Shown here piece by piece: positions 54,929 through 64,000 of a stretch of 64,000 bases of DNA. The notes beneath the pieces are model-generated. The model made no database searches. It was not told where the DNA came from and saw nothing but the letters and a program-made list of their open reading frames with translations. Position numbers and translations under genes: made by a program. Location: contig OY986436.1 in the NCBI GenBank assembly GCA_963920525.1, positions 80,817,630-80,881,629 on the forward strand. The letters run 5' to 3'. Numbering within the stretch: position 1 is the stretch's first letter; every line of letters begins with the position of its first letter. The stretch is from Dichetophora obliterata. Lineage: Eukaryota; Arthropoda; Insecta; Diptera; Sciomyzidae.

Positions 54929-56006
54929 CATAGATGGGCACTTTGCAGTACCAGTAAAATTGCAGTAAAAATAAATTTTTACTGATAATGAAATTCAATT
55001 TGCATTACCAGTAAAATTTTACTGATTACTGAAAAAAATTGCAGTAAAAATAAATTTTTACTGATTACTGGGAAAAAATTGCAGTACAAATAAATTTTTA
55101 CTGATAATGAAATTCAATTTGCATTACCAGTAAATTTTTACTGATTACTGAAAAAAATTGCAGTAAAAATAAATTTTTACTGATAATGAAATTTAATTTG
55201 CATTACCAGTAAATTTTTACTGATTACTGAAAAAATTTGCAGTAAAAATAAATTTTTACTGATTACTGAAAAAAATTGCAGTAAAAATAAATTTTTACTG
55301 ATTACTGAAAAAAATTGCAGTAAAAATAAATTTTTACTGATTACTGAAAAAAATTGCAGTAAAAATAAATTTTTACTGATTACTGAAAAAATTGCAGTAA
55401 AAATTTCTTTTTGCAATTTTGTTCAGTAATCAGTAAAAATTAATTTTTACTGCATTACTAAAAAAAATTGCAGTAAAAATAAATTTTTACTGATTACTGA
55501 AAATATTGCAGTAAAAATTTATTTTTGCAATTTTATTCAGTAAGCAGTAAAAATTTATTTTTACTGCAATTTTTTTCAGTAATCAGTAAAAATTTATTTT
55601 TACTGCAATTTTTTTCAGTAATCAGTAAAAATTTATTTTTACTGCAATTTTTTTCAGTAATCAGTAAAAATTTATTTTTACTGCAAATTTTTTCAGTAAT
55701 CAGTAAAAATTTACTGGTAATGCAAATTAAATTTCATTATCAGTAAAAATTTATTTTTACTGCAATTTTTTCCAGTAATCAGTAAAAATTTACTGATAAT
55801 GCAAATTGAATTTCATTATCAGTAAAAATTTATTTGTACTGCAATTTTTTCCCAGTAATCAGTAAAAATTTATTTTTACTGCAATTTTCTCCAGTAATCA
55901 GTAAAAATTTACTGGTAATGCAAATTGAATTTCATTATCAGTAAAAGTTTACTGATTACTGCTTCTAGTAATGCAGTAAATATTTACTGCAGTGTGCCCA
56001 TGTATG
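54929..56006. mobile_element. 1.08 kb palindromic tandem-repeat element, 8-bp duplication
   Basis: CTGTCTAG flanks both sides (54921-54928 and 56007-56014). Ends CATAGATGGGCACTTTGCAG and the complement CATACATGGGCACACTGCAG. The interior is two mirror-image arms of tandem ~40-bp units built from GCAGTAAAAATAAATTTTTA and CTGATTACTGAAAAAAATT. The centre is near 55430-55470. The 8-bp duplication and GATGGGCA ends suggest a hAT-type foldback element. Confidence 0.85.
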
Positions 56007-56077
56007 CTGTCTAGTCTGCTCGGTGGTATGTTCTGCAAAGAACTCGTTGTTGTTGCAACCTGTTGCTTCATGAACTT

Positions 56078-56986
56078 ATTTGGTAGTAAGCTCAGATGTA
56101 ATTCTAAAAAATATTAATCTTTTTTCAAATTATTTTTAAAGTAGATTTTCGAAGAGGTTTTTCATTTAGGATTTCTAAATTTTGATCACGATTTCATTAA
56201 AAATTATTGCAAATAAATTCAAAATTAAATTACTAACAAATAAAATACATTTTATAAAATTTTGAAACGGAAAAAACTGTATAGTTATGCATCTTAATGG
56301 AAAGACATATCACTTCCAAATAGAACAAGCACAAGAACACTTCGTAAAAACTGAAGCGAATACATGGTCTCTCCATGATTAAAAAAAAACGATTTGATCT
56401 AATATGTCTATCTAATGCAAACAAGACCTACAATACTCGTAAAAAACAAGTCTTCCATTCAGCATTTTATCCAAAATTTGTATAGAATTTCAATGTTTTT
56501 TTTTAAATTTTGATTGGAAAAATATTTTTTATTAAGAAAAAATTATTACAAAAGTTGGCTTATTTTTTTTGTTCTTAAATATTATTTTAGAGAATGCAAG
56601 AAACTAGAATATTTATTAAAAAAATACATCGTTTTATATTTTATACACATTGAGTTCCTTAAATTTTTAAATATTCTGGGATACTTTTTTTAGATTATTG
56701 AAATGAAATATAATTTGTATACTACTGTTGTTAGGGTATTTTGCATACTTTTAAGAAAAATTTATGCACTGCTTTTTAAAGTAGGGTGAAATGGAGCACA
56801 TGGAACACATTTTTATTTGCTCTAATTAAAGTGTAAAGAAATGTATTTTGGAATGGTTTAAAGGTTTTAATGAAATTACTGCACGAACCAACTTTTTCCA
56901 TTTTTTACTAATTTATGGCATTCATAAATTTTTTTAATCGGCTGCTGTGATAAGCCCTTTCTTTACGTATTTTCGTGGCATAGTTA
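56078..56986. other. Intron or upstream DNA, nothing recognised
   Basis: About 0.9 kb of AT-rich sequence without coding similarity or terminal repeats that I could see. Confidence 0.5.
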
Positions 56987-57913
56987 TCTATAGTAATAAA
57001 ACTAATTTTCTGTTTGTTTGTTTGGCCTTTTTTACAAATCTAAATGGCTCGACCGATTTCTCTCAAATTTGGTATATATATTGAGTGCATCCTAGAATAA
57101 ATTGTTACATATTTAGGTTTTGCCACGTCCCCTCCGACATTTTTACAATAACAGCTATTTTGTTATTGTAATACTTTTTGCCGTCGGAGTTTTTCGTGAT
57201 TTAATTTTTACAAGTTTTTGTTATTTTGACATAAAAAACTTTCACATATCTACAAAATTGTAGAAGTTTATAGCACAACGACTTTTTCATAACACATCGT
57301 TACATAAGAATGGGCAAAAAAAATCAAAGTTTTAACTGTCGATGCAAATATATCCGCTGTTTTAAAATACATTTCATTCAAATTTCTTTTGTTCAAAAGT
57401 TTAATAAAAGTACTTCACATAGTTTGAACTGAACCGTTTGGTCCCTGTATATATTAATTTTATTTTATCAAAAAAATGTAAAATATTGACTTTTTACTCA
57501 AAAAAACTCAAAAGTTGTTTGTGTTTTAAAAATAAAATCAAATAAAAATTGCATTTTTAACTATCTTTTATATTGTGTAGCATTCATTTTCAAAAATTCT
57601 TCCATTAAAGCGCAAAAACTATTTTACTGGTTTTGTCATAAGAACTACGTTTTGTCATCCTATAGTTTTTTGCGAAATGTATTTTTTCCCAAATGTTGTT
57701 TTATATTTTTTACAAAAAAAAAAAAAATCAAAAATAATATATGTGAAAAAATTACCCCTATATCTCTTTCCAATCAAAAGTAATGGCTAAAATTATCGTT
57801 TTATGGCCTCGGAATTCGGTATTCGACCTTAATTTACACATGCAACTTCACTGATAACATTTTATGGGCGTTGGACAAGGGGTCGTGGAAGCATAGCGCC
57901 GGGTTTCAGCTAG
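56987..57913 (+). mobile_element. Non-autonomous Helitron
   Basis: It starts TCTATAGTAATAAAACTAAT directly after an A and ends AGCATAGCGCCGGGTTTCAG then CTAG directly before a T. Insertion between A and T, a TC start, a CTAG end and no terminal repeats are Helitron hallmarks. The 5' text with TGTTTGTTTGGCC and GGCTCGACCGATTT resembles Helitron 5' ends I recall from insects. Length 927 bp, no helicase. The canonical hairpin before CTAG is weak (GCGCCGGG region). Confidence 0.7.
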
Positions 57914-58171
57914 TGCCTAATAAACAGGGTCGGATTTTGATGACTTAAAAAACTGCAAAAAAAAAACCAAAAAAATGACAAAAATTACCTGAAAACTGCA
58001 AAAAATTACCTCAAAACTGTCAAAAATTAACTAAAAAATGCAAACAATTACATAAAAAATAAACAATACAAAACTTAAAAATAAAACATTACTTGAATTG
58101 ATGAAGCCTTTAGCAGGGCCGAAATTGCAATAAAATCAGGTAGTGATGTTTTCCTTTTCATATCGAAAAAC

Positions 58172-58202
<31 letters not shown>

Positions 58203-58427
58203 CTTTGAAAAGATTCGTTAGAACAATTAATTATTCTAACTTTGACCTAAAGCTCAATAAACGATTTTAAACTATCAAACAACTAGAATTTGTATTTAAA
58301 ATCAAGTATGATTGAAACTATCAAACATTTAGAATTTGTATTTAAATCATATAAAATTAACATAATGAATAAATCATTACTAAACTTAAAATATATTTTA
58401 TATAAATCTTAGACACAGCGTTACAGT
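57914..58427. other. Spacer with simple repeats
   Basis: A degenerate tandem of AAAATTACCTGAAAACTGCA-like units at 57949-58050 and a (GTT)n microsatellite at 58172-58200. Similar AAAATTACC words recur near 59770-59860, perhaps two ends of one element. Confidence 0.5.
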
Positions 58428-59302
58428 CAGGCCTGTAGCCAGACCAAGAAGACAGAGAGGGCAGGCATGAATCTTGGGGGGGGGGGGGGGGGAATTTTTG
58501 TATTTTTTTATTTAAATAAAAATTTTTTTTTTTAACGTGTGAAATGACCGTTAATTTTACCGTTAATTTTACATATCTATGTATCATACCATCTTTTTAT
58601 ACATGAGATTAATACATAAAAAAATAATATAAAAATTAATTCAGGACTTTGTAATAAAATGAGGGTAAAAATACAAGATTTATTTAAAGTGGCTAGAAAT
58701 ATAAGAAAGAGTAGCGAAATGGGCTAACATATGTATACGACATTTTTTAAGTAAAACAAATAAAAAAAATTGAACTAACCCGCATTCGTCGTTTGCATCA
58801 AATCGATGCAAATTTTTTATTCAGATTTATATATTTTGCTTCTTTAAATTTTTGCTAGAATTAAGATTTGCAGTTTTTTCATAAAAAAAATTTAAAAATA
58901 AAAAACATTTCAATGAATTATATAATATTTTTATATCTGCATCAAATTGGTGCATAAAGTGCTTTTCATTTCTAGAAATTTCTTGTTTTTTGGTAGCAAA
59001 ATCTTGTTTTTTGGTAGCAAATGTTGGCGACCCAGTAGAAATTTGAAAAATTGTAACAATTTTTCTGAAATGTTTTGTTAAACAAATTTCATATACATAT
59101 TCAAGTTATGAAAAAGGTGAATGTGTATATTTTTTGTTATTTTAAAGTAAACTAATTTTAAAGCAATAATCAAATATATCATCAAAATGCATATTAATTA
59201 TTCATTTAAAGTTTTTCATTATCTAATTTGGCCAGGGGGGAAAACGGTTGTAGTAGAGGGTGGGAGCATTGCCCCCCTTACCCCACTCTGGCTACAGGTC
59301 TG
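58428..59302. mobile_element. hAT-like element with CAGGCCTGTAGCCAG ends
   Basis: 875 bp flanked by GTTACAGT on both sides (58420-58427 and 59303-59310). Ends CAGGCCTGTAGCCAGA and TCTGGCTACAGGTCTG. Just inside are a poly-G run (about 58476-58492) on the left and a C-rich run on the right, typical of this element type. No transposase was seen. Confidence 0.88.
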
Positions 59303-59310
59303 GTTACAGT

Positions 59311-62153
59311 ACATTACAAGGTACATTTTTAAGTTATTAAAATTGCAAGAACGTCTAGCAAAATGTTTTTGTAAACAGAAAAGCTGCTTTCTACTTCTGC
59401 ACTCACGAGAGGAACATATTCAAAAGACGATATGTGATCGGATGCAAGCTCCTCTTCTAATTTCATAGTATTAAAATTTTTACCCCCTAATATTTCAGCA
59501 GTAAAGCATAAAATAGAGTTAATAAAATCTAGCATATCCTGAGTTTTTATCTAACACTTGTATCATCTTTTTACATATCCTTTCGCCAGTTAAATATCAC
59601 GCGCCGAGCTTTTTTTTCATCGAGGTCTATAAAAAAAAGCTACTACTTTTTCGAGAGGTAATGTTTTTGATTGAAGAGACTTTATTGTTAAAGAAATATG
59701 TTAAAAAAATTTGCATTTTTACATTTTTTAGTGCGAAAGAAAACGAAATAAATTCTTTTAAAACTACACTAAAATTACCTAAAAAACCGAAAAATGCTCT
59801 AAAAATTATAAATGTCCAAAAATGACGATAAAATAACTTACAAATCGTTAAAAATTACGAATAAATGCCCTGAATCTAGTGTCCGACCGAAACCGGAATT
59901 TTGGGCGAAACCGAATTTTCGGCCATTTTATAATATTCGGTCGAAATTCAAGTTTTTATAAATGATTTCTTATTAAAAGAAAACAAAAATACTTCTAGTA
60001 CAAAAAAGTATTATTTGAATACTGAAGTTTATAATAATTAATTGAAGTTTAATATAATATTAAATTAGATAAATTTTTATTTTATTTTTTATTACACACT
60101 TCCAAACTTTTTAGTACACACTCAAAATAGTTTGAATCTACAATGTATATTTTTTTAGAACTGCAAAACAAAGTATTTCTGTTTTTTTTAAAGGTTCAGT
60201 ATTATAAAAATATAAATATTTCGTTTTCTTTTCCTTCGAACACTGAATTCGTTCGGAAGTTTAATTATCAATTTTTGGCTTCAGTACTTAAAAAACTTAA
60301 ATGTTAAACATAAAATTAACCAAAATGTTTTGCGTTAGCACAATAAATAATCATAGACGAATTCATAATTTTTGTTTTGTACAATGCGTCGAAAATATTT
60401 TTATTTAAGCAAACATATATATTTGCATTATATAACTCTCTTTTTTAATATTGTTAAATTTAATTTTATTTTTAATATCATTGGTTTATACGGATTTTTA
60501 CCTCCTAACTTCAAATCTGGAAAGATTTCAGGCCGTTCGCTATTAGTTTAGAAGTTATAGTGGTATAACTTCTATATATAAGTAGTCTTTTTGTTGAATC
60601 TCCAGCAAGTCAATTTATTTTGTTACTTGTTACCCAACAAATAAACTTCAAGTAATTGTAATAGATTAGAGAGTGACAGTTTGCATGTTATTCTTCTTTC
60701 GAGCTTCAAAAATTTGTAAAATAATGTTTATAAGCAACTTCAAGTTACTTGAATCGAGTAAGGGAACAGACCTAATTTAACTTAAAAGTTTGAATAAAAG
60801 TTAATTTTTTAACCTTTAAAAAAAATCCTAAAAATATCTCAAATTTTATAGCGTTTTAAAGTATAAAATAAAAAAACCTATTTATAAACAAAAATCATTA
60901 AAGCCAATACCATTTCAATTAGTATAACTTAGTATAAATATTAAATTTCAAAGAATTTGAAAGTTATTAAGCTTGACTGAGCAAACTTAAAAGGAGAACT
61001 TACTATTTAAAATTTCTGTTTAGATATCCGCCATTTTGTTATTTTTTTAATGAAAATGTTTAAATCGACTACCTGTCAGAATAACAAGTCTACAGAACAA
61101 TAATCTATTTAAATTATTTGTTTTAAATTACTTCAAGTGCCGTTATCACCCGGGCCAGTAAAATAACTTATTTTTTTTGTCCACTTTGGACGTACAAATT
61201 AAAAAAAAAAAATTGTAAAATAAAAAAGTGTTTTTTGTACAGTTTGAGATGTTATAAAATTATATAAAAATATTTAAACACTTCTACGCACCGGACTACA
61301 TCCTTAATTCAACACAATTATTAGAAGTTATTTTCAATTTAGTTTGCATAAAAAAATGTGCAGCTTTTTAAAAATAGCAATCTGCTTAAAATTAGAAATC
61401 TAAATATAGTTTCAATAACACAAGTATAAAGCCAGTTTAGGTAGTACTAGCATACATCTGGTTTCAAAAAGACTAGAACAAAATTAATACTAGCATACAA
61501 CTAGTATGAAAAATACTACAATTGAACTAGCTGAAATGAAAGTAATATGAAACTTGTCAATATAAAGCTAGTATTTAACTATTTAAAAATATACTACCAC
61601 AAAGGTGGCTCAAATCATTTTCATAAAAAACCTAGTTTTGATTATACTAGTATTTTACTGGTTTGAAAGTTACTACTATTACAACTAGTTCAAATTATCC
61701 AGTAAAAATACTACCTCAATTCTAATTGAGTATAGGACAATTGTCTTTTCCTATGACATCAACACAGGAAAATAACCAGTTTGCGCAATGTAAAAAGCAT
61801 TTGAGCTGAACTTGTACTGTTATTTTTTGACCTAGTACATTTACTGTATTTTAACTAACTGGCTACACTGCAGGGTAGTAACTAATGACTTTATTAAGGC
61901 AAAAATTTGTGTTTTTAACACAATAATTTTAATAAAAAATGACTAAAAATATGACTTTAAAAATGTAATCATGTCTCAACCATGTCTTTTCTCTGCGTGT
62001 ACATAACTTCTTAAAATTTTGTCGAGTTTTCGTCAGTGTTCATTTCTAAGCTCTGAGGTTAAAGAAAAATTCAATAACTCTTGAATTGGTGAGTTAATTA
62101 ACTGAAAATAGTAATATTATAAGTTTGGAAAATTTAAAAATTCGTCATATTAA
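59311..62153. other. AT-rich DNA with element-end-like words
   Basis: GTGTCCGACCGAAACCGGAA at 59879-59898, with further CCGAAA/TTCGG words to 59945, looks like the start of a hAT-type terminal repeat, but no partner end was found. At 61440-61720 the words ACTAGTAT, CTAGTATGA and TACTAGTA recur about ten times. No gene was recognised. Confidence 0.4.
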
Positions 62154-63225
62154 GGGTATTCATCTAAACACGCAAGTTTTTAATTTTTGCAAATGTGCAA
62201 TTTTAAGTGGCAGCTTTCATGAACGCACCTATCTATCTTGAAAAACAATCATTTAAGTATTTTCTTAAATCATTTTATTAACTTGCTTTTTTCACTTTCT
62301 TTTGACATTTTTATTTTTTTAATACTGACATTTTTTAAAATGTTCATCAACTGTCAAAAATTGCACAAAACCGTTAAATCGAAAATCTGTTGAAACTTGC
62401 TGAGTGGCTGATTGTGTAATGTGCCATGTACCAAAAAATCGTTAACGGTAAAATCAAATTTTGGGGTGTATTAACAATTTCAAATATGGTTTCGTATAGA
62501 CTATGTCACTTAAAAAAGAGTAAAAGTACATTTCCACTGTAGCACCGTGTAATCAAATATCATAATAATCTAAATACTATAAAAGTGAAATTAAAAAATA
62601 TTAATTCAGAAATATTGCTTTAAAATCGATAAAATATGTAAAATCGTACATTCTACGCATTTAAGCCAGGATTTGAAATGCATTTTTTAATTGGCACACT
62701 CTTTCAGAAATGTTATAAAATTATATAAATGCGATATTCTCACGAATTTGGAAAAAAAAATCTTAAAATATGTTCAAAATATCGTCCTGAAAAATAGAAT
62801 TCTATATTTATTTATGATTTCGATTTTTTTTTCACATAGTCTATGTATACTTCAGTAATAAAAAAATTGTTTCATTGATGTTCAGTGCATACGCTTTTAT
62901 AGAGATCAATATTTATCAAACAACTACGAAAAAGTGGATTTTTTACGATATGCGGACATTCTAGGGCGTAGCGCCACCTGAATAAATCAATTGTGGACGT
63001 TCTCCTTGCACAGGTTTTTTATTTATGAATTAAAGCACCAGAAAAATGCTATTAGAAGTGAATTAAAAAAAAATATACACCCTAATACACATGTTTACAA
63101 TAAATAGTTAACAATAAATATAAAGTATAGAAAAATAAATCACAAATATACTGCTGCGTTCAGTAGCCAATTAAATGCACAGTTTGCACAGTATACGAGA
63201 GTTTCGCGCGTTTAGATGAATACCC
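62154..63225. mobile_element. TIR element GGGTATTCATCTAAAC...GAATACCC
   Basis: Inverted ends GGGTATTCATCTAAACACGC and GCGCGTTTAGATGAATACCC, about 1.07 kb, flanked by TAA on the left and TTA on the right. It contains a nested inverted pair at 62494-62846. No coding was seen. Harbinger-like by its target, but the class is unproven. Confidence 0.65.
62494..62846. mobile_element. Small nested TIR element (TAGACTATGT ends)
   Basis: TATAGACTATGTCACTTAAA on the left and ACATAGTCTATGTATAC on the right are inverted, giving about 350 bp within the larger TIR element. Confidence 0.5.
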
Positions 63226-63519
63226 TTATTGAATGAACCTAAAGTTCATTATACTTGAAGCCAACTTTTAAATAAACCTTACTTTTTATTTCCTATATAA
63301 GGCGCATTTCACGCCACTTTGGCCACGTCATGCTTCCGACATGTATTAAATTTTAATAGTTGATAGGCAAACATAAAAACGAAGTTAAAGTACAATTGAA
63401 AAAGAATATTTTTTGTTGTTTTTCGATTATTTCGAAATCTATTTAAAATAATTTTTTCCAACAATTTGTACTAAAAACAGAGTAACAAAATAATATGTTT
63501 TTAAAAATTAAGTAACGCA

Positions 63520-63660
63520 CCATCGTTTCGACGATAACATTTCACAGTTTTTGCCATACATGCAAGCAACACGATATCGCTTAGACGATACATTAATTAA
63601 AGGTTACGTGATGTTAAAGTATCGTTGAAACGATATCATCAAACGATTCTCGTCATACGT
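63520..63660. repeat. ATCGTT-N-AACGAT palindrome cluster
   Basis: ATCGTTTCGACGAT (about 63523-63536), CGATATCGCTTAGACGATA (about 63573-63591) and TATCGTTGAAACGATA (about 63620-63635), then AACGATTCTCGTCA, lie within 140 bp. They may be subterminal repeats of an unresolved element or binding sites. Confidence 0.5.
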
Positions 63661-63846
63661 GATGAGAGCAGAGGTGAAAAATGAGGAAACTTTTAACTTT
63701 GCATAGGAAGTGGGCGTAGTTCTGGTCTGAGCATGCCAATTTTTTATCCAACGTCCAAAGATTATAAAGTAAAACTATAACTTTGTATGGGAGGTCGTCG
63801 TGATTTTGCTCCGACCACGCCCATTTTCACAGTACATTTTACTTAC

Positions 63847-63921
63847 CTTTCAAGAAGTACGTACACGAAATTCCAGGTCCAAGATGTGCGTTCATCGGAT
63901 CAAGTGATTCCAAGAGTCTTG
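63847..63921 (-). other. Possible 75-nt exon, gene uncertain
   Basis: A good acceptor (TTGTTTTTGTACAG) and donor (GTAAGT) bound 75 nt with one open frame: RLLESLDPMNAHLGPGISCT then YFLK. Entry phase needs one upstream base and one base remains at the exit. The neuroligin exon at 50025 needs two bases, so this cannot splice directly to it in frame. It may be a skipped or untranslated exon, part of another gene, or chance. Confidence 0.25.
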
Positions 63922-64000
63922 CTGTACAAAAACAATGCATAACTTGAACAGTTTTAGAATAGTTTGCACTCTCATAATCTCATACTCAAAATTTGCGCAA

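Larger units (their letters stand above)
50790..56077. mobile_element. TIR element split by three insertions
   Basis: The left end AGTTCATGAAGCAACAGGTT, followed by AGCAGACTAGACA and GTTTCGTTGATAGCTACATC (to 50880), pairs with the complement of 56077 back through 56007 and of 54928 back to about 54850. Removing the hAT at 50891-52305, the Myb element at about 52314-54190 and the palindromic element at 54929-56006 leaves an original of about 0.9 kb with TIRs over 90 bp. The 3-bp flanks are not a clear duplication. Confidence 0.7.

Noticed and set aside
55177..55746. Two mirror-image 73-79 codon protein genes
   Set aside because: They are products of tandem palindromic DNA; codon content follows the repeat and there is no start, splice or family context.
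57930..59880. Second hAT element bounded by CAGGG words near 57924 and 59870
   Set aside because: The termini share only CAGGG plus AT-rich repeats and the 8-bp flanks do not match.
63847..63921. N-terminal neuroligin exon
   Set aside because: It lacks the expected block before the MPP motif and its exit phase is incompatible with the exon starting at 50025.
1..64000. CRISPR array, operon or prophage
   Set aside because: No regularly spaced short direct repeats, no ribosome-binding sites with compact genes; the sequence is an animal gene with introns and transposons.

Overview
The window is animal nuclear DNA, very AT-rich, with spliced genes (GT/AG introns) and dense transposable elements. 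Strong protein matches to insect neuroligins, together with mariner, P-like, Helitron, piggyBac-like and jockey/CR1-type elements and a tRNA-derived SINE, point to a fly (Diptera, probably a cyclorrhaphan such as a tephritid or calyptrate). The species cannot be named from the sequence alone. There is no bacterial gene organisation, operon or CRISPR array.

Only one host gene is supported: a neuroligin on the minus strand. Eleven coding exons can be joined in frame from 50025 down to the stop codon at 6250. Together they give 1085 codons including the stop, with every split codon restored at the junctions. The signal peptide and the start of the esterase-like domain lie upstream of 50025 and are not found; they are probably beyond the window. 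The exons fall in four clusters: 48755-50025 (start of the esterase-like fold), 39514-40951 (rest of the fold and a variable low-complexity insert), 7332-7698 (end of the fold and stalk) and 6250-7262 (stalk, transmembrane helix, cytoplasmic tail). The product is a cell-adhesion protein of the postsynaptic membrane with a dead esterase site.

The rest is mostly mobile DNA, often nested. 1-4530: a 2.4 kb hAT-like element carrying a piggyBac-like MITE, then a P-superfamily-like THAP element inserted in the terminal repeat of another MITE. 7805-8731: a mariner with unusually long inverted repeats. 10160-18545: an old non-LTR retrotransposon interrupted by a 3.9 kb foldback element (itself holding MITEs and a SINE), a mariner and a small MITE with 9-bp target duplications. 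19497-24300: repeats and a broken Helitron helicase. 24800-25720: a decayed Tc1/mariner transposase. 25828-33693: a PIF/Harbinger element (transposase plus Myb-like partner) split by an almost intact non-LTR retrotransposon. 33694-38950: MITEs and motif clusters. 41354-46383: MITEs and hAT/Harbinger-type elements. 50790-56077: a long-TIR element containing a hAT with a transposase remnant, a Myb/SANT-like gene within its own inverted repeats, and a 1.08 kb palindromic tandem-repeat element. 56987-57913: a non-autonomous Helitron. 58428-59302 and 62154-63225: further TIR elements.

Most of this DNA sits in two neuroligin introns: 7699-39513 (31.8 kb) and the first visible intron upstream of 50025. 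Exon boundaries were set by hand from reading frame, splice consensus and family similarity; no alignment or database search was run. I found no novel functional system. The most unusual items are the nested insertions with intact target duplications and the palindromic elements.
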